Under the pieces are notes generated by a model. It was not told the origin of the DNA and did no database searches. It worked only from the letters and a program-made list of their open reading frames with translations. DNA of 64,000 nt. Source: Plantago major (taxonomy: Eukaryota > Streptophyta > Magnoliopsida > Lamiales > Plantaginaceae). Location of the stretch: positions 90,287,419 through 90,351,418 of the forward strand of contig CM048841.1 in NCBI GenBank assembly GCA_026545765.1. The letters are read 5' to 3'. This document shows, piece after piece, positions 22,408 to 32,404 of this stretch. The position numbers and the translations under genes were made by a program. Position 1 is the first letter of the stretch. Each line of letters begins with the position of its first letter.

Positions 22408-22842
22408 CAGTGTCGTGTCTGGCCCTATACGATCTATTCATCCGCAAAGACTCCCGAAAAATCGAGGCCCCCATTGCCAGGACTGGAGCCTATATATAGT
22501 ACACATATTAAAAAAAAAAAAAAAAAAAAAAAAAGGGTAGGTCGCTCTATTACAAAACAAGCTTAATGGGTTTGGAATGATATGCATGAGGATAATATGA
22601 ATATTTGAGAAAGTTAATTATGAATACTTGATCGATGAATTTGATTTAAAGAGAGTGTCGCACTTTTCAAGTGATTTTCTTATTTGTAATACTTTATTCA
22701 AAAGATAGTTTCAATATTGTATTCGAGATCTTCTTTTGTCATATGCATTTCTTATTATAATATATAATTTATCTTTTTCATTTTTGTTGTATTTTTTTCG
22801 GGGCCATCAAATTGCGGCCTCAGTATTTTAGGACCGACCCTG
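22408..22842. mobile_element. hAT-like element, 435 bp
   Basis: The left terminus is CAGTGTCGTGTCTGGCCC and the right, inverted, is CAGGGTCGGTCCTAAAATAC. The flanking 8-mers are AAGAGGAG (22400-22407) and CAGAGGAG (22843-22850), a match of 7 of 8, as for hAT. An A-run of about 24 bp lies inside at 22510-22533. No transposase is visible. Confidence 0.7.
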
Positions 22843-23134
22843 CAGAGGAGTATTGTTTAATTACTTAAAAGCGAGACTTGAAAAGGTCGTAAAATATTAC
22901 AGTGTGAAGTATATTATTCTTATTTGTAGTTGATTTCAAGTTGTGACCATGAATTTTTATCAATTATAGCAAATTTATTCCTATATGCCTTTATATAGCA
23001 AGTTGTGACCGTAAATATGACAATGTGAAGTATTTACTATAGTAGTGAAATTAGTTTAAATTATTCAAAACCTTTATGTACGGACGATTACGATGACAAA
23101 ATAAATGAATCGAAATCTTTTAATTAAGGGACAT

Positions 23135-23850
23135 AAATACGGCTGGGATCAGGCGGGATATTTGGAATTTTGGGAATTCGGGATCGTGATATATTTTTCA
23201 CGTCCTAATTCAATCCCAAAGAAAGTCGAGATTTTTCGGGATTGCGACTTTGGGATTTGGGCGGGATCGGACGGGATTTCGGGATCCCATATATTTCGAA
23301 GAATTTTTACAACACTCTTGATAATTTTGGACAAACATTTATAATTTCATAAATAGTAGTTTACATTAAACATAATTATATAATCCTACTTTTGAATGAC
23401 TTTAAAAAACAACTTGCACCTCTATATGCACAAACCAAACAATCTACAAGTTAGTACGAATTCAACTCGTATCACAAACTAACTTGTTTTGTTTGTTTTT
23501 TCATAGGTTAAACATACAACGGATAGTTAAATAAACAAGTACCACCCAACATTAATCTTAATAACATAATTAAAGAAGAAGAAAAATTACATCATAAAAG
23601 AGTTGTCGTTTTTGTGTAATATATAATAGTATTAATTATTTATTGATTTATTCATTATCCCATTTGGGATCTGGGATCTCAATTGGGATGCAAAATCAAT
23701 CCCAATCCCGTTCCAAAATTATACATGAGAATTCGGAATTTATTCCAATCGAGATCGGGAATTTCGGGATTGGGAAGTTCGGGATAATCCCAATCGGGTT
23801 CGGGATTTTCCCAATATCCCATACCAAACCTCCACCCCAAACATAAACAT
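23135..23850. mobile_element. hAT-like element with CGGGAT subterminal repeats
   Basis: Both ends are packed with GGGAT, CGGGAT and GGGATT in inverted arrangement (23145-23290 and 23660-23825), around an AT-rich middle. The style is the same as the element at 13961-14553. I could not fix the termini or the target duplication. Frames across it are repeat by-products. Confidence 0.5.
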
Positions 23851-24329
23851 AACCGGAATAGATTGAATCCGGCCCCTGCATTTTTGGTACTGAGTGAGCT
23901 GTAACACTTCAATGTAATTTGCGAGGCAGCAAACGTAAAATTGCCCTTAATTAGTTACAAAAAGCTTTTGTTGAGAATTAACCACCTCGTAATTAAACTA
24001 GGTCAAACCAAACTATTCAAATAAAACTCGGGTGATTGTACCAGTGAAAGCAACAAGAGAAAAACTTGAGTTTATGAATGATACTAGGAAATTTGTTTAT
24101 GAATTCGAGCAGGGTCGAGTCACACCTCTCCCGGCCTAAATCCGTATTTACGTGTATATTAATTTTAAATATTATGTGTTTAATATACATGTATTAATTA
24201 AACATGTTATGTTTATATCTAAAGATTAGATCATGTTAGTATATAGTTTGGAGAGACGATTTATCGTAAAATTGGCTGGTTTTGAATTTATACTAAAGAA
24301 ACAAAAGGAAGACTCTCATGAATAATATC

Positions 24330-25255
24330 TCAAGCATAATAAAGCAGACTAGTGGCATGATTGAAGCTTGAGAAATGATCATCGTAATGAACATTTGAAA
24401 ACAGCAAGTCTTCCCCCTGCAGGAATGGTGGAGGATGGTTAAATTGCCCGTAAATATCGGTGTCCAATGGAGGTAGCTCTGGCCAGAAATCCATAGCCTC
24501 CGGTTTCTCTCCACAATTGTCCGTATCGAATGTGAACGATTTTGTCCAGAAACTCCATGTTTCGTCTTCTGCAGTCGAACTTTCAGATTCTTTAATAGAC
24601 TCTGGAGAAACCGGTTCTTCCTGTTGACTAGTAGTAATGTTCGACTCGCAAGGGACTTGAGAGGATTCAAGTACGAACAAGTCCGACTTGAATGCTCGTT
24701 CCTCATTTAGAAAAGATTTTGCAGCCTGATTTCCTTTACGACTTCGTTTTGCTATGTGTCCATGCCAATAGTTCTTGATTTCGTTGTCAGTTCGCCCTGG
24801 CAACTCCAATGCCATGGCTGACCACCTTCATTACCGCGAAAGAAAACATTATTGACCAAGATCTCGCAAAATACATTTGAAAGAAGTGGCACAAATGATT
24901 TTGAGCTTACTTTTTTCCAAGGCTGGCATGCAATTTAAGGACCAGATCATGTTCGTGTTGACTAAAGTTTCCCCTTTTCAAGCCAGGTTTCAAATAATTC
25001 ATCCAACGAAGTCTGCAACTCTTTCCACTTCTTGCAAGTCCTATAAAAAAACCGAAACACAATTGTTCAATATATGTTCTTCAAAATGTAATTTCAAAAA
25101 ATCTAGATGTAATGCAACTCACCAGCATGTCCGGGCAACAATCGCCAGTTCCGGTGACCGTATCGTTGAATAAAAGCTCTCAGTTTCTCGTCTTCTTCTT
25201 TAATCCAAGCACCCTTTCTCAGTCCATTGTCATCTACAAAAGTTGTTCTCACCAT
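24330..25255 (-). CDS. R2R3-MYB transcription factor, copy 3
   Basis: Three coding exons, 25123-25255, 24911-25040 and 24330-24825 (133, 130 and 496 bp), give 252 residues. All splice sites are GT-AG and match copy 2 in position and phase. The start encodes [21 protein letters not shown]2 contains [13 protein letters not shown] and R3 ends [20 protein letters not shown]. It differs from copy 2 by PGHAG for PKFAG at the end of R2 helix 2 and by a basic [10 protein letters not shown] linker. The C-terminus is acidic, with [15 protein letters not shown] aligned to the FWADLPPL block of copy 2. It is a nuclear regulator whose target genes cannot be read from the sequence. An in-frame ATG 57 codons upstream (25312) falls in the TATA region and is less likely as the start. 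Confidence 0.93.
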
Positions 25256-25311
25256 AATCTGCAAAGAGTTCGATCTAGGTCTTGTTGGAAAGTCAAATAG
25301 TTCACTTCTCA

Positions 25312-25318
25312 ATTTATA
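25312..25318 (-). promoter_or_regulatory. TATA box of MYB copy 3
   Basis: TATAAAT lies about 57 bp upstream of the ATG, in line with the TATA boxes of copies 1 and 2. The leader between them is conserved (AGTTCGATCTAGGTCTTGTT on the plus strand against the same place in copy 2). Confidence 0.6.
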
Positions 25319-25428
25319 GTACCGAACGAACGTTCAGTTTGCTGTCATTTGGATATAAAAATGGCATTCTAATATAGTTTGGTCGACAGATAGATTTGAT
25401 AACGAAATGAATGATTTAATATTAAATA

Positions 25429-25613
25429 CTCCCTCCATTCTAAATAATTTATTCAGTTTTAACTTATTACGATTAATATATTTTAATTTTAATTATAAAT
25501 TAATCTTAAATAATGATGATTACTGTTTATTTAAAATAAATTTTAAATTTATAATCAAAGTTGAAATTATTTAACCGAAATACTAAAACTCGTTAACTTA
25601 TTTTGGAGGGCAG
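25429..25613. mobile_element. Diverged Stowaway-like MITE
   Basis: The left end is CTCCCTCCATTCTAAATAAT and the right end TTATTTTGGAGGGCAG, with TA outside both. The arms pair loosely over the 185-bp length. It is an older copy, about 175 bp upstream of MYB copy 3. Confidence 0.65.
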
Positions 25614-26790
25614 TATAATCATATTACTAGTAGAGCGTCTTAATCATGGTACTGTACTGTACTGTATATCAATTTAAGAAGACGCATTGTCAGGAAACTA
25701 AAATGATTTTAAAATCCGATTTCCAGCTCACATGGCATTGTGACATTTAATCAGTCAGGTTATGAGAAATGCTCCGATCAGTACACAACAAATGAAGATA
25801 CATCTAACATTATTACAAAGATTGACCTCTCATACCTAAACAAGTACTCAACCAAGCTCCACATTATAATATAGATGGAGAGGGATGCTCACCCCGTCGT
25901 TTAATATATCAAGTCATTCATTTTGCAAGTAAAGAGTTAAAAGTGCAAACAAACATATTCACACCTGAGGAACCGACACCGAAGATAGTAATATCTCAAA
26001 GGATGCTAGATGACATATATGTATGGTCTTCAAACAAATATCTAACTTGAATGGCTCAACTCAAGGACTTTTACAAAATACACTCTTTTCACCAATTACA
26101 AATCGAGTATTTAATGTATAATCATTTCAAAGTCAACCAGAACCAACAATCGCACCTCAAGAGTTTAAAACTAACTCGAGCATACTGGTCTAGTTTTTTT
26201 TTAGTTTAAACTTCGCAAGAATTTTAAGAAATAGTGTATATTGATCGGAGCATTATTTCAAATACAAATTTTTATAAAAGTACTACTCATTTGTAAGAGT
26301 CCAAAAAGTTCATCTAGTTTCACATAAAAAATTTCTATGTTTTATATTTGTCCATTTTAATATTTTTTGTGGATCTGGATTGAGGGTGGATTTTTTAAGA
26401 ATTAAATCCGAATTCGAAAACGGTTTTAGTATAAGAGTCAATTTTTTAGGGTTTTCTTTCACTTTCTTCATTTTCTTCTTCATGTTTCTCTCTCTATCTT
26501 CCAGTCTCTTTCTCTCTCTAAAACCACCATTAAATCCGCCGTAACTCCGTCGTTCGACCACCAATACTAAATTCGATTGCATATTTGAGTAGCTCATGAG
26601 CCGATCTACCTTTCTATCGGTTTTGTTTTTCCGTTTTGTCGACTTTCAAAATTGTTGACCGGACTTCGAAGCTTTCCGGTTGTCTTATCCGGCGAATCTC
26701 CGACTACTCAACACACATAAGTCATTACCTTGTCGTTTCCTCGATTTTCAGGTCACTTATGTTTTTCCCGATTTCGTTTTAGTTTTTTGT
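25614..26790. other. Gene-less spacer with a leader-like CT-rich block
   Basis: No confirmed gene. The plus strand at 26440-26755 looks like a 5' leader and splice site: CT-rich runs, then TCGATTTTCAG followed by GT. I found no coding frame after it. It precedes the minisatellite and may be the end of a transposon gene. Confidence 0.3.
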
Positions 26791-26794
26791 ATAA

Positions 26795-27625
26795 ATTGTC
26801 TACATTTTAGTCGAAATTATCTAGTTTGTTCAGTGTTAGTTTGAATGTATATATGATGTTTCGAATGAGTATCCATGCGTTTTATATGCTTTAATTTAGT
26901 AATTTTCTATATTTTGGTAAAAATTGTCTAGTTTTTTTTGTATAAATGCCATATGTTTTAGTAAAAGTTGTCTATGTTATTCTTTGTTGTTGGTTTATTG
27001 TGAAAAGATAGATGTGTTGTATATTATCTAGTTTTTTGTATAAATAATCTATGTTTTAATAGAAATTGTCTATGTTTTTTGTTGTTGCTGGTTTTGTTTT
27101 TTTTATAAATCGTCTAGTCTTTTGTATAAATGGTTTATGTTTTAGTAGAAATTGTCTATGTTATTCGTTGTTGCTGGTTTCGTTTTTTGTATAAATTGTA
27201 TACGTTTTAGTATAAATTATCTAGTTTTTTTTTTGTATAAATGGTCTATGTTTTAGTAGAAATTAATTGTGTATGTTTTAGAAGATATTGTATATGTTGT
27301 TTGTTGCTGCTGGTTTAGTTTTTTGTATAAATTGTCTATGTTTTACTATAAATTGTCTAGTTTTTTGTATAAATGGTCTATATTTTAGTAGAAATTGTCT
27401 ATGTTGTTTGTTGTTGCTGGTTTAGTTTTTTTTTTTATAAATTGTCTAGTTTTTTGTATAAATGATCTATTTTAGTAGAAATTGTCTATGTTTTAGTAGA
27501 AATTGTCTATGTTGTTCGTTGTTGCTAGTTTAGTTTTTTTTTGTATAATTTGTCTATGTTTTACTATAAATTGTCTAGTTTTTTTGTATAAATGGTCTAT
27601 GTTTATGTATAAATTGTATATGTTT
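26795..27625 (+). repeat. Minisatellite of TTGTCTATGTTTTAGTA-type units
   Basis: Roughly ten imperfect higher-order units of 60-120 bp are built from the modules TTTTTGTATAAAT, TGTCTATGTTTTAGTAGAAA and TTGTTGTTGCTGGTT. Shorter copies in inverted orientation (ACATAGACAATTT) follow at 27948-28000, and a direct one at 28097-28130. Direct plus inverted subterminal copies suggest that the whole region 26.8-28.1 kb is the repeat-rich end of a larger DNA transposon. No termini were found. Confidence 0.8.
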
Positions 27626-28233
27626 TTTGATGTTTTTGTTGTATGTATTAGGTTTTTGTAATAAGGGTGGTCGAACAAATAAATTGATTGGTCACAAAAA
27701 TTGAGACGTTGTGGAAGAAAGGGGTCGACGAACAAGTGAAGAGTGTGAAGAAATCTATTTTGTAGATATGTATTAAATGTTTTTGAAAAGAAATATATTT
27801 TTATAGATTGTAAACTTTTTATTCTTTTTATTATTTTGTGTATTGAAATTTATTGGTTGACGAATGAAATTGAAGTTCATGTTTATTTTTTTAAATATTG
27901 TGTTTTGATTGGATAAATAGGTTGTTACTAATGTATGCACGCTAAACATAGACAATTTTACGATAAACATAGACAATTTGATGATATACCTAGACAATTT
28001 GATGTAAAAATCAACATATGTGGATTTCGATAAACATTCATGAGCTGAGTAAGTTTTTTTCAAAACAAATTGCGGGTCGACCGGCGAAAAATCAGATTGT
28101 CTAGTTTTTAGGGTAAATTGTTTATGTTTATCTGTTATAGAGGACTTTCGGGACTCTCCAATATATATGGGTCTTTCGCAAGACAGACTCAAGATTTAAT
28201 GGATATCCTGTGCAAGATGCTTTATTATACAAA

Positions 28234-29215
28234 GGGTGAATTTCTTCTAGTCCCCCTAATAAAGTTCGTAATAACATATTAGTCCCTCACATTTGAACAA
28301 TAACATTTTGGTTCAAAATGTATTTTCCGCGTTGACCGGTTCATTAAATAATTTTCACGTGGATAATTAAATTACAAATTGCACATCAACCCCTGTAAAG
28401 TTTAAAATAATTTCACAATTGACTCAAAACAATTTAAACCTTCATTTTCATCTTCTTCTTCATCAAACCTCCATGTTTCACCATTCTTCATCTTATTCTT
28501 CATAATCAAACTCAATTTTTGTTCAAATTACAAGTATCTTCATCATCATCAACACATAATTTGCATTCAACTAACACCCTAATCCCTTAAAGATGAAAAA
28601 AAAAAAAAAAAACTTTACCACCATTAATGGAGCTTGAAGCTCCATTAACGGAGATGTTCATGCTCCACTATTGGAGCTTGAACAGCTTCGTTAATGGAGC
28701 TTCAAAGCTCCATTAATGAGCTCCATTAACGGAGCTGTTGGAGCTTGAACAGCTCCATTCTCAGAGCTATTCAAGCTCCATTAATGGAGCTTCAAAAACT
28801 CCATTAAAGGAGCTTCAAAGCTCTGAAAATGGGGATTTTAATGGGGAAATTTAAAACAAAAATTGTGGGATTTATGAAAGAAAAGGATTAAAAGAGACCT
28901 TATTGCAATTTGTTTTGGAGTGAAATTGAATGGAATAAAATAAATATGGGTTGGTTAATTTGAATTTATAATAAACTTTAGGGTTATGAATTAAATTTTA
29001 AATAATTAAGAGGGGTTAATTGTAATTTGTAAAATAAAGAAAATCATTTCCGGAAAAATCCATGTCACTAATTGTACGCCATGTAGGATTGAGCCTTTAA
29101 CTTTTGGACTAAAACGTAATTGATTTATAAAACTTGTCATGTGGTGTTATTGTTCAAATGCGAGGGACTTTCTTGTTAATAGGGTGTTTATTGGGGGATT
29201 TGGTGTAATTTTCCC
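28234..29215. mobile_element. Non-autonomous Mutator-like element (family A, copy 2)
   Basis: The left end is GGGTGAATTTCTTCTAGTCC and the right end, inverted, is GGGAAAATTACACCAAATCC. Inverted similarity runs for about 200 bp with AGTCCCTC.CATTTGAACAAT on both sides. The 9-bp repeat TTATACAAA flanks it exactly (28225-28233 and 29216-29224). The centre (28615-28835) is a cluster of palindromes made of GGAGCTTGAAGCTCC and ATTAATGGAGC units next to an A-run. No transposase is visible. The ends match the element at 1302-2427. Confidence 0.9.
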
Positions 29216-29307
29216 TTATACAAAACGTAGGTAGTGATGTCACCAGAAGACGTCATGTGCATTGCGCCAGATGTTGTGTTGTACTCAAAACTAAATTTAG
29301 ATACTAA

Positions 29308-29851
29308 TTCTTACGTCCCGGAATAGATTCTCATTTACCTTTTGGGTGGAGAAAATAAGGTACTCCATCCGTTCCATTAAAAGCTTCCTAACTTTCCTTT
29401 TATGGTGTTTAGTTAGAAACTTCCTAACCCAAAAAAGAAAAGTTTTTACCCCACTAACAATTTCTTTATTATTTCTCTTTCCTACTTTATCATCATTTTA
29501 TTCACTCTCTCACTTACTTTATCACCCACTTACAACTTTATCAATATACTACTACTCACAAATTAATATTTAACTAATTCTCCTTGAACTAAGAGAAAGT
29601 AGCTCCTTAGGAATCTTTTAATGGACCGGAGGGAGTATATATTACTTTTGGATAAAATAGTACTAGTGCATCTTTCAAGTTTATTTTTGAAATTGAAAGT
29701 TGGATAAAATAAAGTTAGTGGGTTTACTTTTGAGTATATTTAATGTTAAAGTTGGATGAGTGGTTACAAAAAAAAGAAATAAGAAGTTTTGTTTGGGACA
29801 CCCAAAATGACAAAATGAGAAGTTATTCCCGAAACAGAGGAAGAGGAAGTA
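29308..29851. mobile_element. Worn Stowaway-like element interrupted by another
   Basis: ACGTCCCGGAATAGATTCTC near 29311 pairs with GAGAAGTTATTCCCGAAACAG near 29818-29838. The body between is split by the MITE at 29363-29635. The left terminus is worn and the ends are approximate. Confidence 0.5.
29363..29635. mobile_element. Stowaway-like MITE, nested
   Basis: CTCCATCCGTTCCATTAAAA at the left end and TTTTAATGGACCGGAGGGAG at the right end form the inverted termini, with TA on both sides. At 273 bp it belongs to the same family as the copy at 4741-4974. Confidence 0.88.
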
Positions 29852-30339
29852 CTAGTTATAATCATTCATATGATTTAATAGAAATAGCCTTTCAATAATG
29901 ATAATTAGTAAACATAATATCGTACTTCCTCCCTCTCACTTCCATTGGAAACTATTTTGTGTAAACTTTACTCTGTGAATAATATTTTACAAAAACATCC
30001 GTGATAAAATTTAATCTCATCTAAAAACTCAAACTTATAACATATACAGAGGTGTGAAATTAATTAACTTATATTAATCGGGAACACATGTGGAGTACAC
30101 CGATAGGAACATTAATTGGTCTTAAATATCTGGATCAACTTTGAACTTCTGAGGCGTACCAAATGACAGGTGGAGGGAAATGAGAAACCTGTTTCCATCA
30201 ACATACACACGACAAACTTTTCCACCCTGTGGGTGGTCAATTGTGGAGGGAAAAAAAACAAGAGAGTGTGAGTTATGTTGCACTGAAACAATTTATATAA
30301 ATGAAAGTGATACGAGACTCCAACCCGCCAATATAACAA

Positions 30340-32060
30340 GGGCAAATTACATCTGGACACCCCTCTTAGATTTCATTATTATATCTGGATTCCTGTTAGA
30401 TAAAGAATGACATCTAAATCCATAGCGATATAAATCAATTACATATAGGTCCACGAATTTGACTTTTGGCGAATTAAATCATGGAAAAGCCTATTTTGCC
30501 CTCATTCAATTATCAACTTTTGGAAATCACCAAACAAATTATCAAATGTCGCTACCAAAGACATGGGACCTAAATGTAATTGAATCTAAACTAATATGTA
30601 GTCCAATGTAATTTTCTGGTTTTCAGAATATCACCCTTCAACTTTCTAAAAGTTTAATTCAGTCCCTATAATGTTTTTTATTTTACAATTAGGTCTGTCA
30701 AATTCTCAACTTCAAGTGTTTCTAGTTTTCATAACATTTATTTGAGTCCCTGCAACAACGAAAAATTAATTCATACTAATCCAAAAAAAATAAATAATAT
30801 ACAAAATTCAAAATTTAAATATAATTTTCAAAAAAAATCTGAGTTTTACGCTGTCCTAATCTACAAGTCCCCAACCTCATCTAATTCTCAAAAGCAAGCC
30901 CTTCAAGTTTTCCAAAACCTCAATTAAGTCCCTATAGCAAAATCTAAATTTCTAAAATCGATTTCTTGATTGAGATCGAATAATGGGTCAAGAACCTTCG
31001 TGTATAACGTCAAACTCATAAACCGTTCAGGAATCATCGTCTAAGATAATCAATCGAGAATCAAATCTCGACTAGAACTCGCGAATCCAATCGCGAATGC
31101 TGCCATACTCGCTTTGAATCCACACATCCGTCAATGTAGATTAGTTCTGGATTAACAAGAATCGAGCTCGCGAAGCTCACAGCCTCCATATTTGCTTGGG
31201 GAAATATGGGGCAATTCGGAATTTCTAGAAGTTTTTTTTTTTTTTGGATTCAATTGAATTAGGCAGAAACCATTTTCACCTAATTGAATAAGTCAGAAAC
31301 ATTATGGGCTCAAATGAATAAGTCAGAAACCTTTTGGTCACAGATTGGAATTTCTAAAATTAAGCAAATTATCCACAAGTTCCCAGCCTCATCTAATTCT
31401 CAAACGCAAGCCCTTCAAGTTTCTGAAACTTTCAATTCGATCCCTGTAACTTGAAACAAATTTTCAAACATCTGTTTCTTTACTCCCTTATCAAATCTGG
31501 GTTCTAAATCTTCCAGTATAAGATCGAAACTCATCAACCTTTCAGAAATCGTTGTCCAAGATAATCAATCGAGAATCAAATCTCGAATAGAACTCGCGAA
31601 TCTAATCGCGAATGCTGTCATACTCGCTTTGAATCTTGATAGCACAAGCTTCCACACATCCGTCAATGTAGATTAGTTCTGGATTAGCAAGAATCGAGCT
31701 CGCGAAGCTCACAGCCTTCATTAATGGCGGCCGGAGTTTCCAAGCATTCAACTCACACACCAGACGCAAATCAGTACAGGAGGTGAAGGCTATGGCTGAA
31801 GAAGTCGATTAGACTAAGGCTGACGAAATGGAAGTCTGAGGAAGAAGAAATGAAGAAATGGAAGTCTGAGGAAGAAGATATAAATGGAAGTCTGAGGAAG
31901 AAGACGAAATGTAAGAAAATTAGTAAGTTGGCAAATAAGCTAAAGGGCAAAATAGGAAAGTCAACGCAAAACCGGATTAATGGACCTGAATGTAATTGTT
32001 AAACTAACAGGGATCTAGATGAACGAGAGGTGTCTAACAGGGTACGATATGTAATTGATT
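30340..32060. mobile_element. Mutator-like element with internal duplication
   Basis: The left end GGGCAAATTACATCTGGACA and the right end (inverted GAATCAATTACATATCGTAC) carry a degenerate inverted repeat that continues through CTGTTAGA and ATCTAGATCCCTGTTAG-like blocks for about 80 bp. The flanking 9-mers are ATATAACAA and CTATAACAA, a match of 8 of 9. Inside, about 330 bp is present twice in direct order (about 30860-31190 and 31370-31715, about 90 per cent alike by eye). A short GGAAGTCTGAGGAAGAAGA repeat occurs three times at 31826-31905. No transposase is visible. Confidence 0.65.
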
Positions 32061-32069
32061 CTATAACAA

Positions 32070-32404
32070 TTGTTACACTAAAAGATCTTTTTCCGTAAGC
32101 AAATTCTTGAAATTCAACTTCCATCCAAGGGACATATATATCCACTAAACAAATTAATATTCGTCCGTCCACACCATTTTGTTTACTATGCTCAATTGAT
32201 TTTTGAACAAGTCATAATTTAAAATCAAAATCGGATAGCCCATATTCTAGTTCGATTAGTTGGTTCACATTTAGATTACAGGCTACATGGCAACATACCC
32301 TGTCAAAAGGGAAAACGTTCATACATGCGCCCTAGTCTTCAAATGTGACCTACAACAAACTATATAGACGAAAACGACCATAGACACCGATCGTGCTACC
32401 CTGA
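32070..32404. other. Spacer 3' of OEP16-2
   Basis: This probably contains the 3' untranslated region of OEP16-2. No other gene or element is visible. Confidence 0.4.

Noticed and set aside
26310-28192. Open frames around the minisatellite
   Set aside because: They are AT-rich repeat translations without any domain.
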